64,000 nt of DNA from Aplectana chamaeleonis. Taxonomy: Eukaryota; Nematoda; Chromadorea; Rhabditida; Cosmocercidae. Location: assembly GCA_029168955.1 (NCBI GenBank), contig JAPDOI010001339.1, positions 1 through 64,000 on the forward strand, given 5' to 3'. Below are positions 11,591-24,700 of this stretch, piece by piece. Every line of letters begins with the position of its first letter. The stretch's first letter is position 1. The position numbers were made by a program, and so were the translations under genes. The notes beneath the pieces were generated by a model that did not search any database, was not told the DNA's origin, and was given only the letters and a program-made list of their open reading frames with translations.

Positions 11591-14500
11591 AACCGTAAGC
11601 CGAGGGGTTCGCGCCGCTTCGCGGCGCTCTGTCCGGAAACTGTGTGGCTTTTCTTAACAAATTCAGTCTCTCACAGTCAGGGAAACCCCGGCCAAAGAGC
11701 TGCTTCGCGGCACTTTGTCCGGGAACCGTCAGCCAGAGGGTTCGCGCCGCTTCGCGGCACTCTGTCCGGAAACTGTGTGGCTTTTCTTAACAAACTAAGT
11801 ACCTCATGGTCAGGGAAACCCCGGCCAAAGCGCCGCTTCGAGGCGCTTTGTCCGGGAACCGTCAGCCAGAGGGTTCGCGCCGCTTCGCGGCGCTCTGTCC
11901 GGAAACTGTGTGGCTTTTCTGAACAAACTAAGTATCTCATGGTCAGGGAAACCCCGGCCAAAGCGCCGCTTCGCGGCGCTTTGTCCGGGAACCGTAAGCC
12001 GGGGGGTTGGGGCCGCTTCGCGGCGCTCTGTTCGGAAACTGTGTGGCTTTTCTGAACAAATTCAGTCTCTCACGGTCAGGAAAACACCGGCCAAAGCGCC
12101 GCTTCGCGGCGCTTTGTCCGGGAACCGTAAGCCGGGGGGTTCGCGCCGCTTCGCGGCGCTCTGTCCGGAAACTGTGTGGCTTTTCTGAACAAATTCAGTC
12201 TCTCACGGTCAGGGAAACCCCGGCCAAAGCGCCGCTTCGCGGCGCTTTGTCCGGGAACCGTAAGCCGGGGGGTTCGCGCCGCTTCGCGGCGCTCTGTCCG
12301 GAAACTGTGTGGCTTTTCTGAACAAATTCAGTCTCTCACGGTCAGGGAAACCCCGGCCAAAGCGCCGCTTCGCGGCGCTTTGTCCGAGAACCGTGCGCCA
12401 GGGGGTTCGCGCCGCTTCGCGGCGCTTTGTCCGGAAACTGTGTGGCTTTTCTGAACAAATTAAGTCTCTCACGGTCAGGAAAACACCGGCCAAAGCGCCG
12501 CTTCGAGGCGCTTTGTCCGGGAGCCGTCAGCCAGAGGGTTCGGGCCGCTTCGCGGCGCTCTGTCCGGAAACTGTGTGGCTTTTCTTAACAAATTCAGTCT
12601 CTCACAGTCAGGGAAACCCCGGCCAAAGCGCCGCTTCGCGGCGCTTTGTCCGGGAACCGTCAGCCAGAGGGTTCGCGGCGCTCTGTCCGGAAACTGTGTG
12701 GCTTTTCTGAACAAACTAAGTATCTCATGGTCAGGGAAACCCCGGCCAAAGCGCCGCTTCGCGGCGCTTTGTCTGAGAACCGTAAGCCGGGGGGTTCGCG
12801 CCGCTTCGCGGCGCTCTGTCCGGAAACTGTGTGGCTTTTCTTAACAAATTCAGTCTCTCACAGTCAGGGAAACCCCGGCCAAAGCGCCGCTTCGCGGCGC
12901 TTTGTCCGGGAACCGTCAGCCAGAGGGTTCGCGCCGCTTCGCGGCGCTCTGTCCGGAAACTGTGTGGCTTTTCTGAACAAATTCAGTCTCTCACGGTCAG
13001 GGAAACCCCGGCCAAAGCGCCGCTTCGAGGCGCTTTGTCCGGGAACCGTAAGCCGGGGGGTTCGCGCCGCTTCGCGGCGCTCTGTTCGGAAACTGTGTGG
13101 CTTTTCTGAACAAATTCAGTCTCTCACGGTCAGGAAAACCCCGGCCAAAGCGCCGCTTCGCGGCGCTTTGTCCGGGAACCGTAAGCCGGGGGGTTCGCGC
13201 CGCTTCGCGGCGCTCTGTCCGGAAACTGTGTGGCTTTTCTGAACAAATTAAGTCTCTCACGGTCAGGAAAACACCGGCCAAAGCGCCGCTTCGAGGCGCT
13301 TTGTCTGAGAACCGTAAGCCGGGGGGTTCGCGCCGCTTCGCGGCGCTCTGTCCGGAAACTGTGTGGCTTTTCTTAACAAATTCAGTCTCTCACAGTCAGG
13401 GTAACCCCGGCCAAAGCGCCGCTTCGCGGCGCTTTGTCCGGGAACCGTCAGCCAGAGGGTTCGCGGCGCTCTGTCCGGAAACTGTGTGGCTTTTCTGAAC
13501 AAATTAAGTCTCTCACGGTCAGGAAAACACCGGCCAAAGCGCCGCTTCGAGGCGCTTTGTCCGGGAACCGTCAGCCAGAGGGTTCGCGCCGCTTCGCGGC
13601 GCTCTGTCCGGAAACTGTGTGGCTTTTCTGAACAAACTAAGTATCTCATGGTCAGGGAAACCCCGGCCAAAGCGCCGCTTCGCGGCGCTTTGTCCGGGAA
13701 CCGTAAGCCGGGGGGTTCGCGCCGCTTCGCGGCGCTCTGTCCGGAAACTGTGTGGCTTTTCTGAACAAATTAAGTCTCTCACGGTCAGGAAAACACCGGC
13801 CAAAGCGCCGCTTCGCGGCGCTTTGTCCGGGAACCGTCAGCCAGAGGGTTCGCGCCGCTTCGCGGCGCTCTGTCCGGGAACTGTGTGGCTTTTCTGAACA
13901 AATTAAGTCTCTCACGGTCAGGAAAACACCGGCCAAAGCGCCGCTTCGCGGCGCTTTGTCCGGGAACCGTAAGCCAAGGGGTTCGCGCCGCTTCGCGGCG
14001 CTCTGTCTGGAAACTGTGTGGCTTTTCTGAACAAATTAAGTCTCTCACGGTCAGGAAAACACCGGCCAAAGCGCCGCTTCGCGGCGCTTTGTCCGGGAAC
14101 CGTCAGCCAGAGGGTTCGCGGCGCTCTGTCCGGAAACTGTGTGGCTTTTCTGAACAAATTCAGTCTCTCACGGTCAGGGAAACCCCGGCCAAAGCGCCGC
14201 TTCGCGGCGCTTTGTCCGGGAACCGTAAGCCGGGGGGTTCGCGCCGCTTCGCGGCGCTCTGTCCGGAAACTGTGTGGCTTTTCTGAACAAATTCAGTCTC
14301 TCACGGTCAGGGAAACCCCGGCCAAAGCGCCGCTTCGCGGCGCTTTGTCCGGGAACCGTCAGCCAGAGGGTTCGCGCCGCTTCGCGGCGCTCTGTCCGGA
14401 AACTGTGTGGCTTTTCTGAACAAACTAAGTATCTCATGATCAGGGAAACCCTGTTTAAAGCGCCGCTTCGAGGCGCTTTGTCCGGGAACCGTCAGCCAGA

Positions 14501-15627
14501 GGGTTCGCGCCGCTTCGCGGCGGCCTGTCCGGAAACTGTGTGGCTTTTCTGAACAAACTAAGTATCTCATGGTCAGGGAAACCCCGGCCAAAGCGCCGCT
14601 TCGCGGCGCTTTGTCCGGGAACCGTAAGCCGGGGGGTTCGCGCCGCTTCGCGGCGCTCTGTTCGGAAACTGTGTGGCTTTTCTGAACAAATTCAGTCTCT
14701 CACGGTCAGGAAAACACCGGCCAAAGCGCCGCTTCGAGGCGCTTTGTCTGAGAACCGTGAGCCGGGGGGTTCGCGCCGCTTCGCGGCGCTCTGTCCGGAA
14801 ACTGTGTGGCTTTTCTTAACAAATTCAGTCTCTCACAGTCAGGAAAACCCCGGCCAAAGCGCCGCTTCGCGGCGCTTTGTCCGGGAACCGTAAGCCGGGG
14901 GGTTCGCGTCGCTCTGTCCGGAAACTGTGTGGCTTTTCTGAACAAATTCAGTCTCTCACGGTCAGGGAAACCCCGGCCAAAGCGCCGCTTCGCGGCGCTT
15001 TGTCCGAGAACCGTAAGCCGGGGGGTTCGCGCCGCTTCGCGGCGCTCTGTCCGGAAACTGTGTGGCTTTTCTGAACAAATTCAGTCTCTCACGGTCAGGG
15101 AAACCCCGGCCAAAGCGCCGCTTCGCGGCGCTTTGTCCGGGAACCGTCAGCCAGAGGGTTCGCGCCGCTTCGCGGCGCTCTGTCCGGAAACTGTGTGGCT
15201 TTTCTGAACAAATTAAGTCTCTCACGGTCAGGAAAACACCGGCCAAAGCGCCGCTTCGAGGCGCTTTGTCCGGGAACCGTCAGCCAGAGGGTTCGCGCCG
15301 CTTCGCGGCGCTCTGTCCGGAAACTGTGTGGCTTTTCTGAACAAATTCAGTCTCTCACGGTCAGGGAAACCCCGGCCAAAGCGCCGCTTCGCGGCGCTTT
15401 GTTCGAGAACCGTCAGCCAGAGGGTTCGCGCCGCTTCGCGGCGCTCTGTCCGGAAACTGTGTGGCTTTTCTGAACAAATTAAGTCTCTCACGGTCAGGAA
15501 AACACCGGCCGAAGCGCCGCTTTGCGACGCTTTGTCCGGGAACCGTAAGCCGGGGGGTTCGCGGCGCTCTGTCCGGAAACTGTGTGGCTTTTCTGAACAA
15601 ATTCAGTCTCTCACAGTCAGGGAAACC

Positions 15628-15731
15628 CCGGCCAAATGTCCGGGAGCCGTCAGCCAGAGGGTTCGCGGCGCTCTGTCCGGAAACTGTGTGGCTTTTCTGA
15701 ACAAATTAAGTCTCTCACGGTCAGGAAAACA
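15628..15731 (+). repeat. 104-bp unit lacking both hairpins
   Basis: Module A reads gccaaatgtccggg: 19 bp comprising almost the whole dyad A are missing. The same unit also has the 10-bp deletion in dyad B. The sum 133 - 19 - 10 = 104 bp matches the measured unit length exactly. It shows that a unit can persist without either dyad. Confidence 0.85.
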
Positions 15732-18700
15732 CCGGCCAAAGCGCCGCTTCGAGGCGCTTTGTCCGGGAACCGTCAGCCAGAGGGTTCGCGCCGCTTCGCG
15801 GCGCTCTGTCTGGAAACTGTGTGGCTTTTCTGAACAAATTCAGTCTCTCACGGTCAGGAAAACACCGGCCAGAGCGCCGCTTCGAGGCGCTTTGTCCGGG
15901 AACCGTCAGCCAGAGGGTTCGCGCCGCTTCGCGGCGCTCTGTCCGGAAACTGTGTGGCTTTTCTGAACAAATTAAGTCTCTCACGGTCAGGAAAACACCG
16001 GCCAAAGCGCCGCTTCGAGGCGCTTTGTCCGGGAACCGTAAGCCGGGGGTTCGCGCCGCTTCGCGGCGCTCTGTCCGGAAACTGTGTGGCTTTTCTGAAC
16101 AAATTAAGTCTCTCACGGTCAGGAAAACACCGGCCAAAGCGCCGCTTCTAGGCGCTTTGTCCGGGAACCGTAAGCCGGGGGGTTCGCGCCGCTTCGCGGC
16201 GCTCTGTCCGGAAACTGTGTGGCTTTTCTTTACAAATTCAGTCTCTCACAGTCAGGTAAACCCCGGCCAAAGCGCCGCTTCGCGGCGCTTTGTCCGGGAA
16301 CCATCAGCCAGAGGGTTCGCGGCGCTTCGCGGCGCTCTGTCCGGAAACTGTGTGGCTTTTCTTAACAAATTAAGTCTCTCACGGTCAGGAAACACCGGCC
16401 AAAGCGCCGCTCCGCGGCGTTTTGTCCGGGAACCGTAAGCCGGGGGTTCGCGCCGCTTCGCGGCGCTCTGTCCGGAAACTGTGTGGCTTTTTCTGAACAA
16501 ATTCAGTCTCTCACGGTCAGGAAACCCCGGCAAAAGCGCCGCTTCGCAGCGTTACGTCCGGGAACCATCAGCCAGAGGGTTCGTGCCGCTTCGCGCCGCT
16601 CTGTCCGGAAACTGTGTGGCTTTCCTGAACAAATTAAGTCTCTCACGGTCAGGAAAACACCCGCCAAAGCGCCGCTTCGCGGCGCTTTGTCCGGGAACCG
16701 TCAGCCAGAGGGTTCGCGGCGCTCTGTCCGGAAACTGTGTGGCTTTTCTGAACAAATTCAGTCTCTCCCGGTCAGAAACACCGGCCAAAGCGCCGCTTCG
16801 CGGCGCTTTGTCCGGGAACCGTCAGCCAGGGGGTTCGCGCCGCTTCGCGGCGCTCTGTCCGGAAACTGTGTGGCTTTTCTGAACAAATTAAGTCTCTCAC
16901 GGTCAGGAAACACCGGCCAAAGCGCCGCTTCGCGGCGCTTTGTCCGGGAACCGTAAGCCAGGGTTCGCGCCACTTCGCGGCGCTCTGTCCGGAAACTGTG
17001 TGGCTTTTCTGAACAAATTCAGTCTCTCACAGTCAGGAAAACCACGGCCAAAGCGCCGCTTCAAGGCGCCTTGTCCGGGAACCGTCAGCCGGGGTTCGCG
17101 CCGCTTCGCGGCGCTCTGTCCGGAAACTGTGTGGCTTTTCTGAACAAATTAAGTCTCTCACGGTCAGGAAAACACCGGCCAAAGCGCCGCTTCGCGGCGC
17201 TTTGTCCGGGAACCGTAAGCCAGAGGGTTCGCGCCGCTTCGCGGCGCTCTGTCCGGAAACTGTGTGGCTTTTCTGAACAAATTAAGTCTCTCACGGTCAG
17301 GAAAACACCGGCCAAAGCGCCGCTTCGCGGCGCTTTGTCCGGGAACCGTAAGCCAGAGGGTTCGCGCCGCTTCGCGGCGCTCTGTCCGGAAATTGTGTGG
17401 CTTTTCTGAACAAATTGAGTCTCTCACAGTCAGGAAAACCCCGGCCAAAGCGCCGCTTCGCGGCGCTTTGTCCGGGGACCGTAAGCCGGGGGTTCGCGCC
17501 GCTTCGCGGCGCTCTGTCCGGAAACTTTGTGGCTTTTCTGAACAAATTAAGTCTCTCACGGTCAGGAAAACACCGGCCAAAGCGCCGCTTCGAGGCGCTT
17601 TGTCCGGGAACCGTCAGCCAGAGGGTTCGCGCCGCTTCGCGGCGCTCTGTCCGGAAACTGTGTGGCTTTTCTGAACAAATTAAGTCTCTCACGGTCAGGA
17701 AAACACCGGCCAAAGCACCGCTTCGCGGCGCTTAGTCCGGGAACCGTCAGCCAGAGGGTTCGCGCCACTTCGCGGCGCTCTGTCCGGAAACTGTGTGGCT
17801 TTTCTGAACAAACTAAGTCTCTCACAGTCAGGAAAACCCCGGCCAAAGCGCCGCTTCGAGGCGCTTTGTCCGGGAACCGTCAGCCAGAGGGTTCGCGCCG
17901 CTTCGCGGCGCTCTGTCTGGAAACTGTGTGGCTTTTCTGAACAAATTCAGTCTCTCACGGTCAGGGGAAACCCGGCCAAAGCGCCGCTTCGCGGCGCTTT
18001 GTCCGAGAACCGTAAGCCGGGGGGTTCGCGCCGCTTCGCGGCGCTCTGTCCGGAAACTGTGTGGCTTTTCTGAACAAATTAAGTCTCTCACGGTCAGGAA
18101 AACACCGGCCAAAGCGCCGCTTCGAGGCGCTTTGTCCGGGAACCGTCAGCCAGAGGGTTCGCGGCCCTTCGCGGCGCTCTGTCTGGAAACTGTGTGGCTT
18201 TTCTTAACAAATTCAGTCTCTCACGGTCAGGGGAAACCCCGGCAAAGCGCCGCTTCGCGGCCCCTTGTCCGGGAACCGTAAGCCAGAGGGTTCGCGCCGC
18301 TTCGCGGCGCTCTGTCCGGAAACTGTGTGGCTTTTCTGAACAAATTCAGTCTCTCACGGTCAGGAAAACACCGGACAAAGCGCCGCTTCGCGGCGCTTTG
18401 TCCGGGAACCGTAAGCCGGGGAATTCGCGCCGCTTCGCGGCGCTCTGTCTGGAAACTGTGTGGCTTTTCTGAACAAATTCAGTCTCTCACGGTCAGGAAA
18501 ACACCGGCCAGAGCGCCGCTTCGAGGCGCTTTGTCCGGGAACCGTCAGCCAGAGGGTTCGCGCCGCTTCGCGGCGCTCTGTCCGGAAACTGTGTGGCTTT
18601 TCTGAACAAATTAAGTCTCTCACGGTCAGGAAAACACCGGCCAAAGCGCCGCTTCGAGGCGCTTTGTCCGAGAACCGTAAGCCGGGGGGTTCGCGCCGCT

Positions 18701-21700
18701 TCGCGGCGCTCTGTCCGGAAACTGTGTGGCTTTTCTGAACAAATTAAGTCTCTCACGGTCAGGAAAACACCGGCCAAAGCGCCGCTTCGAGGCGCTTTGT
18801 CCGGGAACCGTCAGCCAGAGGGTTCGCGCCGCTTCGCGATGCTCTGTTCGGAACTGTGTGGCTTTTCTGAACAAATTAAGTCTCTCACGGTCAGGAAAAC
18901 ACCGGCCAAAGCGCCGCTTCGAGGCGCTTTGTCCGGGAACCGTCAGCCAGAGGGTTCGCGCCGCTTCGCGGCGCTCTGTCCGGAAACTGTGTGGCTTTTC
19001 TGAACAAATTAAGTCTCTCACGGTCAGGAAAACACCGGCCAAAGCGCCGCTTCGAGGCGCTTTGTCCGGGAACCGTAAGCCGAGGGGTTCGCGCCGCTTC
19101 GCGGCGCTCTGTCCGGAAACTGTGTGGCTTTTCTGAACAAATTCAGTCTCTCACGGTCAGGGAAACCCCGGCCAAAGCGCCACTTCGCGGCGCTTTGTCC
19201 GGGAACCGTAAGCCGGGGGGTTTATGGCGCTTCGCGGCGCTCTGTCCGGAAACTGTGTGGCTTTTCTGAACAAATTCAGTCTCTCACGGTCAGGGAAACC
19301 CAGGCCAAAGCGCCACTTCGCGGCGCTTTGTCCGGGTACCGTAAGCCGGGGTGTTTGCGCCGCTTCGCGGCGCTCTGTCCGGAAACTGTGTGGCTTTTCT
19401 GAACAAATTAAGTCTCTCACGGTCAGGAAAACACCGGCCAAAGCGCCGCTTCGAGGCGCTTTGTCCGGGAACCGTCAGCCAGAGGGTTCGCGCCGCTTCG
19501 CGGCGCTCTGTCCGGAAACTGTGTGGCTTTTCTGAACAAACTAAGTATCTCATGGTCAGGGAAACCCCGGTCAAAGCGCCGCTTCGCGGCGCTTTGTCCG
19601 GGAACCGTAAGCCGGGGGGTTCGCGCCGCTTCGCGGCGCTCTGTCCGGAAACTGTGTGGCTTTTCTGAACAAACTAAGTATCTCATAGTCAGGGAAACCC
19701 CGACCAAAGCGCCGCTTCGCGGCGCTTTGTCCGGGAACCGTAAGCCGGGGGGTTCGCGCCGCTTCGCGGCGCTCTGTCTGGAAACTGTGTGGCTTTTCTG
19801 AACAAATTAAGTCTCTCACGGTCAGGAAAACACCGGCCAAAGCGCCGCTTCGAGGCGCTTTGTCCGGGAACCGTCAGCCAGAGGGTTCGCGCCGCTTCGC
19901 GATGCTCTGTTCGGAACTGTGTGGCTTTTCTGAACAAATTAAGTCTCTCACGGTCAGGAAATCACCGGCCAAAGCGCCGCTTCGAGGCGCTTTGTCCGAG
20001 AACCGTCAGCCATAGGGTTCGGGCCCCTTCGCGGCGCTCTGTCCGGAAACTGTGTGGCTTTTTCTGAACAAATTAAGTCTCTCACGGTCAGGAAAACCCC
20101 GGCCAAAGCGCCGCTTCGCGGCGCTTAGTCCGGGAACCGTAAGCCGTAGGGATCGCGCCGCTTTGCGGCGCTCTGTCCGGAAACTGTGTGGCTTTTCCGA
20201 ACAAATTAAGTCTCTCACGGTCAGGAAACCCCGGCCAAAGCGCCGCTTCGCGGCGCTTAGTCCGGGAACCGTAAGCCGGAGGGTTCGCACCGCTCAGCGG
20301 CGCTCTGTCCGGAAACTGTGTGGCTTTTCTAAACAAATTAAGTCTCTCACGGTCAGGAAAACCCCGGCCAAAGCGCCGCTTCGCGGCGCTTTGTTCGGGA
20401 ACCGCAAGCCGGGGGTTCGCGCCGCTTCGCGGCGCTCTCTCCGGAAACTGTGTGGATTTTCTAAACAAATTAAGTCTCTCACGGTCAGGAAACCCCCGGC
20501 CAAAGCGCCGCTTCGCGGCGCTTTGTCCGGGAACCGTAAGCCGGGGGTTCGCGCCGCTTCGCGGCGCTCTGTCCGGAAACTTTGTGGCTTTTCTGAACAA
20601 ATTAAATCTCTCACGATCAGGAAAACACCGGCCAAAGCACCGCTTCGCGGCGGTTTGTCCGGGAACCGTAAGCCGGGGCCGCTTCGCGGCGCTCTGTCCG
20701 GAAACTGTGTGGCTTTTCTGAACAAATTAAGTCTCTCATGGTCAGGAAAACCCCGGCCAAAGCGCCGCTTCGAGGCGCTTTGTCCGGGAACCGTCAGCCA
20801 GAGGGTTCGCGCCGCATCGCGGCGCTCTGTCCGGAAACTGTGTGGCTTTTCTGAACAAACTAAGTATCTCACGGTCAGGAAAACACCGGCCAAAGCGCCG
20901 CTTCGCGGCGCTTTGTCCGGGAACCGTAAGCCAGAGGGTTCGCGCCGCTTCGCGGCGCTCTGTCCGGAAACTGTGTGGCTTTTCTTAGCAAATTCAGTCT
21001 CTCACAGTCAGGCAACCCCCGGCCAAAGCGCTGCTTCGCGGCGCTTTGTACGGGAACCGTCAGCCAGAGGGTTCGCGCCGCTTCGCGGCGCTCTGTCCGG
21101 AAACTGTGTGGCTTTTCTGAACAAAATCAGTCTCTCACCGTCAGGAAAACACCGGCCCCAGCGCCGCTTCGCGGCGCTTTGTCCGGGAACCGTAAGCCAG
21201 AGGGTTCGCGCCGCTTCGCGGCGCTCTGTCCGGAAACTGTGTGGCTTTTCTGAACAAATTAAGTCTCTCACGGTCAGGAAAACACCGGCCAAAGCGCCGC
21301 TTCGCGGCGCTTTGTCCGGGAACCGTCAGCCAGAGGGTTCGCGCCGCTTCGCGGCGCTCTGTCCGGAAACTGTGTGGCTTTTCTGAACAAATTAAGTCTC
21401 TCACGGTCAGGAAAACACCGGCCAAAGCGCCGCTTCGCGGCGCTTTGTCCGGGAACCGTAAGCCAGAGGGTTCGCGCCGCTTCGCGGCGCTCTGTCCGGA
21501 AACTGTGTGGCTTTTCTGAACAAATTAAGTCTCTCACGGTCAGGAAACCCCGGCCAAAGCGCCGCTTCGCGGCGCTTTGTCCGGGAACCGTAAGCCAGAG
21601 GGTTCGCGCCGCTTTGCGGCGCTCTGTCCGGAAACTTTGTGGCTTTTCTGAACAAACTAAGTATCTTATGGTCAGGAAAACCCCGGCCAAAGCGCCGCTT

Positions 21701-24700
21701 CGCGGCGCTTTGTCCGGGAACCGTCAGCCAGAGGGTTCGCGCCGCTTCGCGGCGCTCTGTTCGGAAACTGTGTGGCTTTTCTGAAAAAACTAAGTATCTC
21801 ACGGTCAGGAAAACCCCGGCCAAAGCGCCGCTTCGCGGCGCTTTGTCCGAGAACCGTGCGTCAGGGGGTTCGCGCCGCTTCGCGGCGCTTTGTCCGGAAA
21901 CTGTGTGGCTTTTCTGAACAAACTAAGCCTCTCACCGTCAGGAAAACCCCGGCCAAAGCGCCGCTTCGCGGCGCTTTGTCCGGGAACCGTAAGCCGGGGT
22001 TGGCGCCGCTTCGCGGCGCTCTGTCCGGAAACTGTGTGGCTTTTCTGAACAAATTAAGTCTCTCACGGACAGGAAAACACCGGCCAAAGCGCCGCTTCGC
22101 GGCGCTTTGTCCGGGAACCGTAAGCCAGGGGTTCGCGCCGCTTCGCGGCGCTCTGTCCGGAAACTGTGTGGCTTTTCTGAACAAATTAAGTCTCTCACGG
22201 TCAGGAAACACCGGCCAAAGCGCCGCTTCGAGGCGCTTTGTCCGGGAACCGTCAGCCAGAGGGTTCGCGCCGCGTCGCGGCGCTCTGTCCGGAAACTGTG
22301 TGGCTTTTCTGAATAAACTAAGTCTCTCACAGTGAGGAAAACCCCGGCCAAAGCGCCGCTTCGCGGCGCTTTGTCCGAGAACCGTGCGCCGGGGGGTTCG
22401 CGCCGCTTCGCGGCGCTCTGTCCGGAAACTGTGTGGCTTTTCTGAACAAAATAAGTCTCTCACGGTCAGGAAAACACCGGCCAAAGCGCCGCTTCGCGGC
22501 GCTTTGTCCGGGAACCGTAAGCCAGGGTTCGCGCCGCTTCGCGGCGCTCTGTCCGGAAACTGTGTGGCTTTTCTGAACAAATTAAGTCTCTCACGGTCAG
22601 GAAAACACCGGCCAAAGCGCCGCTTCGCGGCGCTTTGTCCGGGAACCGTAAGCCAGGGTTCGCGCCGCTTCGCGGCGCTCTGTCCGGAAACTGTGTGGAT
22701 TTTCTGAACAAATTAAGTCTCTCACGGTCAGGAAAACCCAGGCCAAAGCGCAGCTTCGCGGCGCTTTGTCCGGGAACCGTAAGCCGGGGGTTCCGGGCGC
22801 TTCGCGGCGTTCTGTCCGGGAACTGTGTGGCTTTTCTGAACAAATTAAGTCTCTCACGGTCAGGAAAACACCGGCCAAAGCGCCGCTTCGCGACGCTTTG
22901 TCCGGGAACCGTAAGCCAGGGGGTTCGCGCCGCTTCGCGGCGCTCTGTCCGGAAACTGTGTGGCTTTTCTGAACAAATTAAGTCTCTCACGGTCAGGAAA
23001 ACCCCGGCCAAAGCGCCGCTTCGCGACGCTTTGTCCGAGAACCGTAAGCCGGAGGGTTCTTGCCGGTTCGCGGCTCTCTGTCCGAAAACTGTGTGGCTTT
23101 TCTGAACAAATTAAGTCTCTCACGGTCAGGAAAACACCGGCCAAAGCGCCGCTTCGAGGCGCTTTGTCTGGGAACCGTCAGCCAGAGGGTTAGCGCCGCT
23201 TCGCGGCGCTCTGTCCGGAAACTGTGTGGCTTTTCTGAACAAACTAAGTATCTCATGGTCAGGGAAACCACGGCCAAAGCGCCGCTTCGCGGCGCTCTGT
23301 CCGGATACCGTCAGCCAGAGGGTTCGCGCCGCTTCGCGGCGCTCTGTCCGGAAACTGTGTGGCTTTTCTGAACAAATTAAGTCTCTCACGGTCAGAAACA
23401 CCGGCCAAAGCGCCGCTTCGCGGCGCTTTGTCCGGGAACCGTAAGCCAAAGGGTTTGCGCCGCTTCGCGGCGCTTTGTCCGGAAACTGTGTGGCTTTTTC
23501 TGAACAAATTAAGTCTCTCACGGTCAGGAAAACCCCGGCCAAAGCGCCGCTTCGCGGCGCTTTGTCCGGGAGCCGGCAGCCAGAGGGTTCGCGCCGCTTC
23601 GTGGCGCTCTGTCCTGGGACTGTGTGGGGTTTCTGATCAAATTAAGTCTCTCACCGTCAGGGGAACACCGGCCAAAGCGCCGCTTCGCGGCGCTTTGTCC
23701 GGGACCCGTCAGCCAGAGGGTTCGCGCCGCTTCGTGGCGCTCTGTCCTGAAACTGTGTGGCTTTTCTGAACAAATTAAGTCTCTCACGGTCAGGAAAACA
23801 CCGGCCAAAGCGCCGCTTCGCGGCGCTTTGTCCGGGAACCGTAAGCCTGAGGGTTCGGGCCGCTTCGCGGCGCTCTGTCCGGAAACTGTGTGGCTTTTCT
23901 GAACAAATTAAGTCTCTCACGGTCAGGAAAACACCGGCCAAAGCGCCGCTTCGAGGCGCTTTGTCCGGGAACCGTCAGCCAGAGGGTTCGGGCCGCTTCG
24001 CGGCGCTCTGTCCGGAAACTGTGTGGCTTTTCTGAACAAATTAAGTCTCTCACGGTCAGGGGAAACCCGGGCAAAGGGGCGCTTCGCGGCGCTTTGTCCG
24101 GGAACCGTAAGCCGGGGGGTTCGCGCCGCTTCGCGGCGCTCTGTCCGGAAACTGTGTGGCTTTTCTGAACAAACTAAGTATCTCATGGTCAGGGAAACCC
24201 CGGCCAAAGCGCCGCTTCGCGGCGCTTTGTCCGGGAACCGTCAGCCAGAGGGTTCGCGCCGCTTCGCGGCGCTCTGTCCGGAAACTGTGTGGCTTTTCTG
24301 AACAAATTAAGTCTCTCACGGTCAGGAAAACACCGGCCAAAGCGCCGCTTCGAGGCGCTTTGTCCGAGAACCGTAAGCCGGGGGGTTCGCGCCGCTTCGC
24401 GGCGCTCTGTCCGGAAACTGTGTGGCTTTTCTGAACAAACTAAGTATCTCATGGTCAGGGAAACCCCGGCCAAAGCGCCGCTTCGCGGCGCTTTGTCCGG
24501 GAACCGTCAGCCAGAGGGTTCGCGCCGCTTCGCGGCGCTCTGTCCGGAAACTGTGTGGCTTTTCTGAACAAACTAAGTCTCTCACAGTCAGGAAAACCCC
24601 GGCCAAAGCGCCGCTTCGAGGCGCTTTGTCCGGGAACCGTCAGCCAGAGGGTTCGCGCCGCTTCGCGGCGCTCTGTCCGGAAACTGTGTGGCTTTTCTGA

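Noticed and set aside
20052..21386. A 444-codon open frame, and many other frames of 60 to 400 codons on both strands (for example 27,711-28,916 + and 58,774-59,952 -)
   Set aside because: All are translations of the same satellite unit in rotating frames. Many begin at GTG inside gtgtggctttt and end at TGA inside cttttctga. Length depends only on how many neighbouring units are 132 bp or carry a compensating indel. The same protein-like strings recur in every frame, with no domain, ribosome-binding site or codon bias.
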